Positions 36,401-47,500 of a stretch of 64,000 bases of DNA are shown here, one piece after another. Source of the stretch: Strigops habroptila. Its lineage: Eukaryota; Chordata; Aves; Psittaciformes; Psittacidae. The notes beneath the pieces are model-generated. The model was given only the letters and a program-made list of their open reading frames with translations. It was not told the origin of the DNA and did not search any database. Position numbers and translations under genes: made by a program. The stretch covers positions 39,350,305 through 39,414,304 of the forward strand of contig NC_044277.2 in assembly GCF_004027225.2 (NCBI RefSeq), written 5' to 3'. Position 1 is the first letter of the stretch. The number at the start of each line of letters is the position of its first letter.

Positions 36401-38884
36401 TGGCCAGGAAGGAAGGGGTAGTTTGTCCCCAGAAGCCCTGCTCCCCTCCGTAAATGGGTCCCTGGACCATGCTGTGGCCACCTCCTCCAGCCAATGGTAA
36501 TGCTGGAGCCAAACAGGGCTGTGCAGTGTGGGAAGGATGTCCTACAGCGGTTGTGTCTTGTGGGAGGTCACTGGGCCAGTGCCATCAATGGGTTACAGGA
36601 AAATAATGTTTATTAAAAACCTGCTTGCTTTTAAATCTGCTTTAATTGCATTCACATTGGAAGATGCTGGATGTCTCCCTGCTCCATTCCTCAGCAGTCA
36701 GCTTGAGACACGACAGTTACATTAAGGCTATTTAATCCCAAAATATGGTCCTCTTCCTGTTTAGAAATCCAATGTATTCCCCAACAGCAATTCAACATGC
36801 CTGCCACAACAGGGTCAAACCAGAAAGGTTTCTAACAGAAAAGTGTTAACAGGAAAATTGCCAAAAAAGGTACACAGCAGAGATGTCCCTCTGTTGCTTT
36901 TATATACTGTATGGCACTGATGTCCATGCAAGAATTGGAGCCCTGATAGCACTCAGAAAATAGGCATAAAATTCCCTTCTCTCTCCCCTATAGCTTTATC
37001 TGCTTACTGCAGTTTTTCATTTCCATCACAACTGACCTGCCTGGAAAACGTTCGCTGCAAAGATCGGAAGTGAAGACTAATGCGTGCAAGCATAAAATCA
37101 CAGTGCTGCTCAGAAAAGGAGCATAAAATACCTGTTGTCTTCATGGCTTACTTCACATTTAAAACTGCACTCAAGCTCCTTTGGTCGTCCTTCCACCCCC
37201 AAAGCTTCCCTGCAATGTCTGATGCCAAGTCCCTTGTGGGAGGGGCAAGGGAAGAGGAGCCTTGTGCTGTCAGGCAGTCCCATTTGCAGGGACTGTCCAC
37301 GGAGGGCCCTCTGCACTCTTGCTTGTTAACAACTCCTAGAATGCATATTAGCACCTATTTATCTAGTTCCTCCCCAGCCTGTTTCACACCGGCAGGTGAT
37401 AATCCAAATTCCCCATTCTCATTCACCTCTGGTCCAAGTTTGCTTCCCTGTGAACTGCAATGACAAATCTCTCCTGATAGCCCTAACTCTCAGCACCGGG
37501 GAAGATCTCCATCACTGGTTCACCACAGTGATGCGTTTGAAACCCTCTGGCTGAGCTGATCTAGAGTTCAGGTAGGGTCAGAAGAAGTCTTTGGGACATT
37601 ATGTCTGTTGAGGTGAGCAACCAAACCCATCTCAAGGTAGAGGACACTCCAGTTCTGATTGCACGTCCTGAGCACCCCTGAAACCTCCCTCAACTCATTC
37701 AGAGAAGCAAACCAAAGAGGAAATACCAGAAAAATGCCTGCAGAGCCAGTGCTGCCCAGAGATAAACTCTGGAGAAACAGACACCTTCAATCTTTGAAGT
37801 CCCACACCAGGATCTGTGCTGGCAAAGCTGACATCCAAAGGAAGGTTCTGAAGGGAAATGGAGACCAAGCTTTCCAAGATATTTCTCAACACAAACAGAA
37901 AGATACTTACTAAAATACCCAAAAGCTATATAGGTCCCTTATGGTGCTCTGATGCGTGTGCAGTACAGCAGGTAGCAAACACAAAGGCAGACAGCATGAA
38001 CACCGTGAATATGTGAAAGCAGGGTGAAAAGAGCAAAACCTCCTTTGAAAAACTACTGGGACCAGCAAGGTGAAATCATGCTTGCTTGATTTCTGCCACA
38101 ACAGCTCTGTGAATTTAGCAATAAGCTCACTAAGCAAGATCCAGGGATAAAATACAAACCTGTAGTAACTGCATGGGGTGCAATGGGAAGATGACGAAGT
38201 ATTTATGTATAATTCTAGCTGCTATATCTAATGGATGACACAGAGCAATCATTTGTGTTTATGCTGCTACTAAGGTTGCTGTCCTGCACAGGCAGAGCTG
38301 AGCAGCTAAACAGGAGCCCTTATCCCAGTCATGTTTAAGTGGCAGGTTTCTACAAACACGCTTCTATAGTTGGTTATGCCTGCCACAGCCTCATCAAATG
38401 CTAGCAATCACAATTTCAGCTGCTTCCTCTGGTATGACTTTGAGCTGTTTGATGTATCTGATGATGATGATCATTCCTGCCTGGAGCCCTGGTGAAATGC
38501 ACTCACCAATCCCTGCATTATTTACTCCTGGGGCATTTTTCTAGAGGCATTGAATGCACCAAACATCTTCCTTTTCTCTTGAGATTAGAAATGATGTGAA
38601 ATACACATGAGTTAATACCCTTTTAGCTTTAAATCCATTTGCCTTGACTTTCTAGAGATTTGCTTCAAGGGTAGAGAATGTTTCCAGGTGAGCCTGATTG
38701 GGTTCAGCTAGTTGTGACAGATGCAGTTCATTTGGGAGTGGGAGGGAGAATGGTGAGGGGATGATAAAAGGCTCTGAAAGCCTCTCTGGAGTCCTTTCTG
38801 CCAGGGAAACTTTTCAGTCTTCTGTTTTAACAGGCAAAAACAACTAACGACAACCTGCCTGCCTGTTGTTTTCTCCATCTTATT
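33496..38884. other. Intergenic DNA between PLAG1 and MOS
   Basis: No gene is supported over about 5.4 kb. A (TATG)n microsatellite occupies about 33585-33614. Frames of up to 127 codons near 36.1 and 37.1 kb have overlapping frames on the opposite strand and no known domain. The last few hundred bases contain the MOS promoter or 5' UTR; a pyrimidine tract plus AG (tcttctgttttaacag, ending at 38832) lies about 50 bases before the MOS ATG and could be a splice acceptor. Confidence 0.5.
33585..33614. repeat. (TATG)n microsatellite
   Basis: Six or seven GTAT/TATG units followed by a single variant unit. An ordinary simple repeat. Confidence 0.9.
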
Positions 38885-39934
38885 ATGCCATCACCCATTC
38901 CTCTTAATTGTTTTCTCCATTTTGAGTTTTCCCCATCTGCGGACTTGCGACCCTGCAGCAGCCCTTTAGTTATCCCTGGCAAAGACAGCAAGAGCTTTCT
39001 GGGGGGAGCTCCTTCGGTCAGGACCCGCCGCTTGCCTCCACGCTTGGCCTGGTGCTCCATTGACTGGGATCAGCTCTGCCTCCTGCAGCCTCTTGGCTCT
39101 GGGGGCTTCGGTTCTGTCTACAAAGCCACCTACCATGGTGCCACTGTGGCTGTGAAGCAGGTGAAGAAGAGCAGCAAAAACCGGTTGGCATCACGGCAGA
39201 GCTTCTGGGCTGAGCTGAACGTAGCCTGGCTGCAGCACAATAATGTGGTACGTGTGGTGGCTGCTAGCACGTGTGCCCCGGCCAGCCAGAACAGCCTGGG
39301 CACCATCATTATGGAGTACGTGGGCAACATCACCCTGCACCATGTAATCTATGGTACTGGTGGTGTGTGGAGACAGGGTGAGGATGATGAAGGAGGATGC
39401 GGAGGGAAGGCCCTGAGCATGGAAGAGACTGTGTGCTATTCTTGTGACATCCTGACTGGTTTAGCCTTTCTTCACGCACAGGGCATTGTGCACTTGGACC
39501 TGAAGCCTGCAAATGTCTTCATCACTGAGCAGGGAGTGTGCAAGATTGGAGACTTTGGGTGCTCCCAGAAACTGGAGGAGGGCTTGTCCCAGAGCCCCCA
39601 TGTTTGCCAGCAGGGGGGCACATACACACACCGTGCCCCTGAGCTCCTCAAGGGCGAGAGGGTCACTGCCAAAGCGGACATCTACTCGTTTGGCATCACC
39701 CTCTGGCAGATTGTCATGCGGGAGCAGCCCTACCTGGGTGAGCGGCAGCACGTGCTCTACGCTGTTGTAGCCTACAACTTGCGCCCTTCACTGGCTGCTG
39801 CTGTTTTCCACGAGTCACCAGTGGGACAGAGGCTGCAGAGCATTATCAGCTGCTGCTGGAAGGCTAATGTAGAGGAGCGCCTGAGCGCAGCCCAGCTGCT
39901 TCCCAGCCTCAGGGCCCTGGAGCAGAGCCTCTAG
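38885..39934 (+). CDS. MOS: MOS serine/threonine kinase, intact single exon
   Basis: MOS is a germ-cell MAP kinase kinase kinase that phosphorylates MEK1 and holds oocytes in metaphase II as part of cytostatic factor. The single frame encodes 349 residues, close to the 346 of human MOS. The start is supported by the family N-terminus MPSP, in which Pro2 and Ser3 control protein stability in Xenopus. The kinase parts are complete: glycine loop GSGGFG at 71-76, lysine K91 in VAVK, glutamate E110, catalytic HLDLKPAN at 203-210, DFG at 223-225, APE at 251-253, and the highly conserved [15 protein letters not shown] block. An acidic, glycine-rich insert (about 159-175) replaces a variable loop also found in mammals. 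No intron is needed, as in other vertebrate MOS genes. It lies 12 kb downstream of PLAG1 on the same strand. Confidence 0.98.
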   Translation: MPSPIPLNCFLHFEFSPSADLRPCSSPLVIPGKDSKSFLGGAPSVRTRRLPPRLAWCSIDWDQLCLLQPLGSGGFGSVYKATYHGATVAVKQVKKSSKNRLASRQSFWAELNVAWLQHNNVVRVVAASTCAPASQNSLGTIIMEYVGNITLHHVIYGTGGVWRQGEDDEGGCGGKALSMEETVCYSCDILTGLAFLHAQGIVHLDLKPANVFITEQGVCKIGDFGCSQKLEEGLSQSPHVCQQGGTYTHRAPELLKGERVTAKADIYSFGITLWQIVMREQPYLGERQHVLYAVVAYNLRPSLAAAVFHESPVGQRLQSIISCCWKANVEERLSAAQLLPSLRALEQSL

Positions 39935-40140
39935 GAAAACTCAGGACTGTTTCCTTTGCTGTTACCTCTTCTTTCCCCCTGCCTTTTCTCTGAACATAAT
40001 GATTTAGCCCCTGTGATCTAAAGGCTTTGTTGCTGTGTTTTATACTAAAAAAAAAAAAAAAAAAAACCAACAAAAAACCCCACAACAAACTGTTCCGATG
40101 TTTTGATAAAAGAAGATTATAAATAAAGACATTTAACAAA
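39935..40140 (+). terminator. MOS: MOS 3' UTR with CPE-like element and poly(A) signal
   Basis: A TTTTAT element, the core of a cytoplasmic polyadenylation element, is at 40038-40043. A canonical AATAAA follows at 40122-40127. A CPE within about 100 bases upstream of the hexamer is the known arrangement for translational activation of MOS mRNA in maturing oocytes. A run of about 20 A residues lies between them (about 40047-40066). The short UTR of about 200 bases is inferred from the hexamer. Confidence 0.65.
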
Positions 40141-42759
40141 ACTGTGGGGTTTTACCATGGAAGGGGATAGAGGCAAGGATCGAGACATTAGCAGCTATGG
40201 CTTTTTCTGGTTGATCTGTTGTGTGCTGCCTTCTCAGGGAGAAAATGGGGAATGTGATGGGCAGAGACGTTGTTTTCAAGTAAGTATAATAAAGGAGCTT
40301 CTTTTGGAAGGTTCTTTGTACATAATACCTTTTGGTATTTCCAAAATGTCAGATATGAGTAGTTCTTTGCTAGGTTTGTGCATTTGAGCTTTTCCTCTTC
40401 ATTTACCAATGAATGAGTATGCATCACAAATCAATGAATGCAGAAAAATAAATACAAAGTGTCAGTGGGTTTTCTTCTTGTTCTCAGCTGTACTTAATCT
40501 CAGTAAGTATGCTTTTTCTGAAATGGAAAGTGTGAACTACCGGTATATTTCTCAAAATAAGGAACCTTTTTGTCAGTCTAAGGCTATTAAGAGTAAGAAG
40601 CAGCATTAACAACTTGGTCTTTTGTAAGACCTCTGTGCTGCCAGGTGTCTGAGTTGCAACTTGCTAGTTGGTATACTGTAAACTTCAGTATTTAGTTCGA
40701 ACTATTTAGTGTTTTAATTGCAGTATTTAGTTTGAAGTATTATAAGAGTATCTTGTGTGGAACAGGAAGTTCCCAGGTTTTGGAGGTGCAGGGGGGGTAT
40801 AAAACCAAAAATAATTGGGAAAACATGAAGGGAGAGGTACAGATACAAAAACCTCCTAAAATCAGGGTAAGGAGGGGTGTTACTTGCCCTTTGTAATGCA
40901 TGGGTCAGTATTAGACAAGATACTGGAAGTACTGAAAAGGAAAATTGATTAAAGCAGTCATAATGGTGCTCTGCCAGTGCTCAAAGCATACACTATTGAA
41001 CTATCCTCTGTACTGCTTATGTCTTATCTGCTATCTTTTCTAATCTGGTTGTAATGTGTCTGAGCAAGGAAGTGCTGTAGGCAATGAAGACAAAAAGCTC
41101 TGATCCTTGATTTATTGGAACTGATAATTATACATCTGTTGAGATCTCAACCCTTATCTGGAGCTAGGAAGATCTGACTGCTGCAGCTGATATTGCTGTT
41201 CAGTTCAAAGACTCCACTTCTTAAGACAGGAGAGTAAGGGATGTTTCAGTCAAACTGTTTTTCTTCGTTCCCCTTCCTCCCTCTTGCTTCCATTCTGGAG
41301 AAAAATCCCAAAGGAATTAAGCCAGTTTCCTGGTTTTTGACACACATCTGTTCTTAGCCCCATGAAATCCTGGAAATGAGCAGCTATGTGAATTTGAGAT
41401 GATTCTGTAGGTCTTTATGGTATTTGGGTTGGCCATTGAAATTGATGCTTTACAAAGCATATCTAAGCTTAACTATTTCTTGCTCTTCTGTCCCCCTTAA
41501 TTGGAACTGTAAAATGCTGCCTGGGATCAAAAAACCGAAGGTAATTTCTGGAATAGATTTCCTGTGTTTTTTCTGTCAAAATAATTATGCTATAGAAAAA
41601 CAACTTGTTTTTCATGTTGCATAACAAGAAATATCTTATAAAGGTTATCATAACGAGCCAGTTACCTTTTAAAATGATTAGCTGAGAGCATGTAAGATAA
41701 AATGTCAGATAAAGAGACTGGCAAGCCTCACCTTAACATTAAGCCTTAGATAAAAATGTTTCTCCAGTCTTCAAAAGAATATAATAAAAAAATGGAATTA
41801 AAGTGTTTTAGTAGTTCCTAGATACTTACGTGTTTTATTTATTTTGCCAATCTAGGTAGCTTGTTGCTTAAACTGCTAGGAACTTGCTATTGTGCTTAAT
41901 GATACTTTAGTGTCAATAAGTGCTACTTGAGTGTCTATGAAAAAACAAGCACCCTTCAAATTCTCTGTTATACTTGACAGAAGAATACTGGATGGCCAAG
42001 ACCTGCTCTTGGAGGTGTAATCAGCTCTGCAGATGTGTCTGTTGGTTTTATGGGGCTCGCTTTTGAATGGGAATGAGAACTCTGCACAGCACTCAAGATA
42101 GACACATTATAATCTGCTGTCATAATGATGTTTTCTATTTTTTAGCATCTGCTAAGATTTGGTATGCTTAGTTTTGGTTATTAATGAGCTTCGAGTTAAC
42201 TCTAATCAAGAAACATCTCAGGCCTGATGGCTCAGAATCCATGGTTCTACGTGATAAGGATTATTTTGCCTGTTTGCCTCACTTTACATCCGTCTACCTT
42301 GAATTTCCTTCTGCCGGTTTGTAGCTGGCCCTTGCACTCATATCCTAAATAAACAGATTTGCTGATGGTGGGGGTACCTTATGGCTCACCTTCTTGCACT
42401 TCATTTATGGATGTGCTGAGCTGCACAGGACCCTGTGAGACACCAGTGGGCACTTCCTAGTTGAGAGAACTGACACATTTACCCTCTGCTCCTACCTTTT
42501 GATTTATCCAGCCCAGGATTTTCTCTCCTAAACACAACTGCTTAGTACCTTTAAAAGTTTGCAGTGAAGGATTTTCCAAATACCTTTGGAAATCCAAAGG
42601 GAACAAACGTATCAGTCAGATCCTTATCTGCATGCTGTTTGCGCTCCTAAAGAATTCCAATACAATTCAGCATAGCACAACTCCTTCCAACCAAAGCAGT
42701 ATTGGCAATATATGTCAATCGTGATTAGGAAAGGGTTTTTTTTTAAAGACTTCCATGGG
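40141..42759. other. Intergenic DNA downstream of MOS
   Basis: No gene is supported. The sequence is A+T-rich with scattered short frames that lack recognisable motifs. The right part runs into a CR1 element at about 42.76 kb. Confidence 0.5.
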
Positions 42760-44515
42760 CTATGGTCCTGGAGAGGAGAGAGCCCCAGGATACCTGGTTG
42801 ATAGTCAAGGATTGCCGTCTAAAAGCTCAAGATGGGTCCATCCCAATGAGCAGGAAATCAAGCAAAGGTGACAGAATGCTTCCAAGGATAAACAAGGAGC
42901 TCCTGATTAAACTCAAACATAACAAATAAATGGGCAAGGGTTGAGAGATCAGTGAGAAGTCCGGAGCAAGAAAGACTGTTGGTAGAGAGGATCAGGTTAG
43001 GGAACATTCAAACAAATGAGACATATGTTCATGGGACCTGATGGGATGCACTCACAAATGCTGACAGAGCTTGCTGATGTCATTGTGAGGCCACTATTGA
43101 TGATCTTTGGAAGATCATGGTGGTCAGGAGAGATTCCTGAGGGTTGGAAGAAAGCAAATCTAACTTCCATCTGCAAGGTGGCCAGAACAGAGGATCTAGA
43201 AAACTTCATCCCATGGAATGTGGTGGAACAATCCTGGAAACCATTGCCAAACATACCCATGACAAAAAGGTGATTGGGAGTAGTCAGTGTGGATTTATGA
43301 AGAGGAAGTCATGCTTGACCAACATGGTAGCCTTCTGTGATGAGATTGCTGGTTGCTGGATGAGGGGAGAGCAGTGGCTTTTGCTTATCTTGACCTTAGT
43401 GAGGCTTTTGGCACTATTTCCCATTACATCCTTGTAGATAAACTGATGAAGTACAGGCTAGATAGTGAAAACTGAGAACTAGCTGAGCTGCTGGACTCAG
43501 AGGGTTCTGGTCAGTGGTATGAAGTCCAGCAGGAGACCAGTCACTAGTGGTGTACCCAGAGATCGCTACTGGGCCCAGCACAGGTTAATGTCTCTATTAA
43601 TGGTCTGGATGGTGGGACAGAGCACACCCTGAGGAAGTTCACAGATAGTACAGAATTGGCTGGCGTGGTCAGTACCTCAGATGGTTGTGCTGGTGTTCTG
43701 AGAGACCTTACCAAACTGGATAAATCTGCTGATGGGAATCAATGCAGGGAGCTGCAAAGCCTCGCACCCGATGGAGTGCCAGGTAACCCCATGCATCAGC
43801 TCAGGCTGGGCGCAGATCGGCTGGAAAGCAGCTTGGCAGGAAAGGACCGGGAGCTCCTGGCAGACACCAAGTCGAACATGAGCCAGCAATGCGCCCTTGC
43901 GGCAAAGGTGGCCAACAGCACCCCGGGGTGTGCTGCGCGGGGTGTTGCCAGCGTTGCTCCGGCAGGTCTGAGTTCCCCTCTGCTCACTCAGACCTGGTGG
44001 GACGCATCTGGAGTGCTGTGGCCAGCTTGGGATTCTGCCGGGACAAGAAAGTCATGGATGTACCGCGCCAGGAGTGTGAAGGGCCATTAAGCTGATTATG
44101 GGATGGAAACCTCTGCATGTGAGAGAGGCAAAGAGATGGGACTGTTCAGCCTGGAAAGAGAAAGCTCCAGGGGATCTTACCAGTTTGTATAAATACTTTT
44201 GGGAGACAGTAAATATGGAGCCAGTCTCTGCTCAGTGGTGCCCAGTGACAGAACAAGATGCTATGGAGACAAACTGAGAGACAAGAAATTCCATTTAAAT
44301 GCAAGAGAAAAACATTTTTACTCTGAGGATGGTCAAACACTGGAATAGGTTGCCCAGAGAGATTGGAGTATCTTCATCCTTGGAGATATTCAGAACCCAA
44401 CTGGACACAGTACTGAGCAAGCTGCTCTAGTTGACCCTACTCTGAACAGGAGGTTGGACTAGACAATCTCCACAGGTCCCTTCCAACCACAAAAGTTCTG
44501 CAAATATAATAACAT
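42760..44515 (+). mobile_element. CR1 LINE, 1.75 kb, decayed ORF2
   Basis: The plus strand encodes, in three successive frames, pieces of the CR1 reverse transcriptase. The block GPDGMHSQMLTELADVIVRP begins at about 43038 and is followed by a WKKANLTSICK segment. A shifted frame then reads KKVIGSSQCGFMKRKSCLTN. A third frame runs over about 43656-44090. The tail 'ggttggactagacaatctcc' near 44452 and the 'cccttccaacc' block near 44478 mark the 3' end. It is 5'-truncated, with frameshifts and stops, so it cannot be active. The left boundary is approximate. Confidence 0.88.
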
Positions 44516-47500
44516 TTATAGATGCTTGAATTTCAGACAGCACCCGAGTTCTCCTACAAAAGTGTTCCTAGTATGAGCCTATTTTGTGTTTCATCCTGGG
44601 ACAATACACAGGCAAGAAACACGCTTTCATTCTTTGCAATGGCTTTGTTGATCAGGGGTTTGGTTTTGTTTTGATTTGTTTTCTTTTCTTTTAAAAACCT
44701 GACATCAGTAGATCCATCAGAGGGGCTTGACAGAATTCTTGTTCTTGATATTCTGAAAACTATAAATCATGGGATTATTTTAGTTCCTTGAAGTTTTTTT
44801 TTTCATTTATTTTTATGTTTAATCCACCAGAGTTTTATCCTTTCCATTTTCTTCATCTGGACTCAGCTTCAGGTTTTTAAAAGATGAGCTCTTGCTTCTA
44901 AAGCTGGCATCAAAGCTAATGAGTGTAGCTGCACATCGCTCTTTAACTTTGTCACACTTGCATACCTCCATATAAAACGTTAGCAGAAGCACATGATGCT
45001 AGCAGAGTTGCAGACAATTGTGTTATTACTCTTACAGGATTCTGTTCACGCAGATTTTTCCCCAAGTCTTTCTATAAGCTGGCTTTGTTCTTTATCTCTC
45101 CTTCCCCATTCATATGTGTGCAGCACAGTTCCAGATGGTTAGCAAGACATGGTTACAAGTCAGGATAAATCTTAAGGGCTACTCGTACCTAGTTTATTTA
45201 TTCTCTTCATTCCTGGAACTGATCACCAGCAGCTTGGTCAGCCTAAACAGAAGATGTATTGAAGGCCTGGAGAAAGTGCTACAACCAGGTAATTGTAATT
45301 TATCAACATCTTGCTATGCTTTCTGAGCATGAAACAGTGTGAAGCCAGTGCTGAGGATCCTTTGTATGGCTGCTCCAATCAGCCAGCCAACCAAATATAA
45401 AAAGGAACATCACTTTTTCTTTCTCTGGACTAAATGCCTTGGCAGGGCATATATAAAAGCATAAAGAGTTTGAAAAGCTGAACTAGCATTCATGTCCTGG
45501 TGGGCTCTGAAGGGTCTAGCAAATTCAGAACTATGGGAGCCGGTATTGCACAGATTCAGATGTTGCAGCATCAGTGTAAGTCTGGGCACAGTGGTATTGT
45601 AAAATATCTTTGAGCTGTGCACTCCAGCCCTCTGCCGGCAAGGTATGCTCTATTCAGAGCACATGTTATGTGATGCTAAGAACAGGCTGGACCTCCTCAA
45701 ATAAGAGTGACGCTTCTTAGGAAGGGACAAAGCCTTCTTTGTCCCAGCTGCTAAATGTCAGATGTCTCATGTCATCAACCAAGTTCCACAGCTTGATATA
45801 ATTATCTTAATTGGAAATAAATAATTCTTGTATTCAGGTTTGTTTGGTTGTTGGGTTTTTTTATGGCAGGAACTTAAGTGCCATTCCTGGGACCCTGGGA
45901 TGCCATGTCCCAACAGCCATTTTCTCAAGGTGAGCTGGTTTTCTGGTTTTATGTTCTCTGTCCGTAAGTAGCACAAGCTGCCTTCCAAATGTCCACCTCT
46001 GCTGCATTGACAGCTAACCATTGAAAACCGGGTTGAGCTCCTGCCCCATAGCAGTCTGGGGTAATCAGAGCCTGCATGGAAACTTCAGCTAGTTCTCATC
46101 AACCTCCCAGCACCCAACTACCAAATCTGGCTGCATTTACTAATTTCAGAAAGGACATGTAAAGAAGATACTGTAAAGTGCCTGCATTCTCATGTCTAGT
46201 CATGGACAGCAGTAGCTCTGGAGATACTAACCATGTTAGAGTATTGTATGTTGTGCTTTCTTGGTTATACAGGTAGCATTGTCTACCAAGGGAAAGCCTG
46301 AATTAAAAGTTATAATTCTAGCCTTTTTTTCTCTCTTTAATAACAAATGGCATCCACCACCCCCAGGCCCCGCTATGACTCCTCTTTTCTCTCAAATGGG
46401 CACATGTGCAAAACTTGACAGGATGCAGTTAAGAAAGAGATTTTAGGTAATTTTGTCTAATTCAAACTGAGTCCCGAAATAAGAGCCAATACTGGTCAGT
46501 GCTGAAGTGGGTTTAGGTAAATATTTTTTTTCATACTTTTCTTCATGATGAAAAGCAACATCCACGTGATCTTGTGAGTTCTGTGAAGCGCAACAATTAC
46601 TGTAGCAGTCAAGTGATTAGAGGAAAGACAATAATAGATGGCTAGAAGCATGGGAAGTATGCAATTGTAATAAGCGGTTTCTAGGAAGAATGAGAAAGAA
46701 GAAGAAAAAGCATGGAAATGTGATTTTATCAATCTGTATTACTCTTCACTTTGTATAGGTTTAGTGTCTTTGGTTCCCAAATACAAATATCAACAGATTT
46801 TTCATAATAAGTTTTTAAAAATGTAAGCATAAGCTACAATTCTGATGCTGCTCTCTTTATTTGGGGATGGGCGGGAGCATTATGATTAAACATATTTGAT
46901 AACTAAGTGGGGAAGTTATATGTTTCTCCTTGACACAGCTTCTGGCTTATCATCAACCAGGAGCCTCTGTAAGCCTGCTCATGGTTTGTTTTGTTGTTTG
47001 CTTCTCTTTCCTTGGAGGCTTCTGTGCTCATTTATATCGTATTTTTTTAAATTATATTTTTCCCTTTTTTTTGGTGCCATGCTTTATCTCACCCCAGAAA
47101 GAAAGAGATAACAACACTATCTTCAAATGACAAAAATATTATGTAACTTGGAGGTAGGCACATCCTTAATACAGAAGGTAGAATGGGAAGCACAAAGATG
47201 TAAGCACGTATGGGGGGCTTCTATATCCTGTGGTAAGATGCATCTGCAGCACAGAAAACAACAATGTTTTACAGAATATACCACAAATATTTGTGAATTC
47301 AACGGGACTTCAGTGCATGCTTGATATTTGACTTGTATATCAAGTTTTGCAGCATTAGCGTCTGTGCTTATGAATTGATCCACTAGAACAAGGATAAAAA
47401 TAGGACTAGAAACTTAATGATTGTTATTAAAATTAACTGTACTTTGAACATTTTACTTATACTGTATTTTAGCCATTTATCTGCTGCAAATACCTTAATG

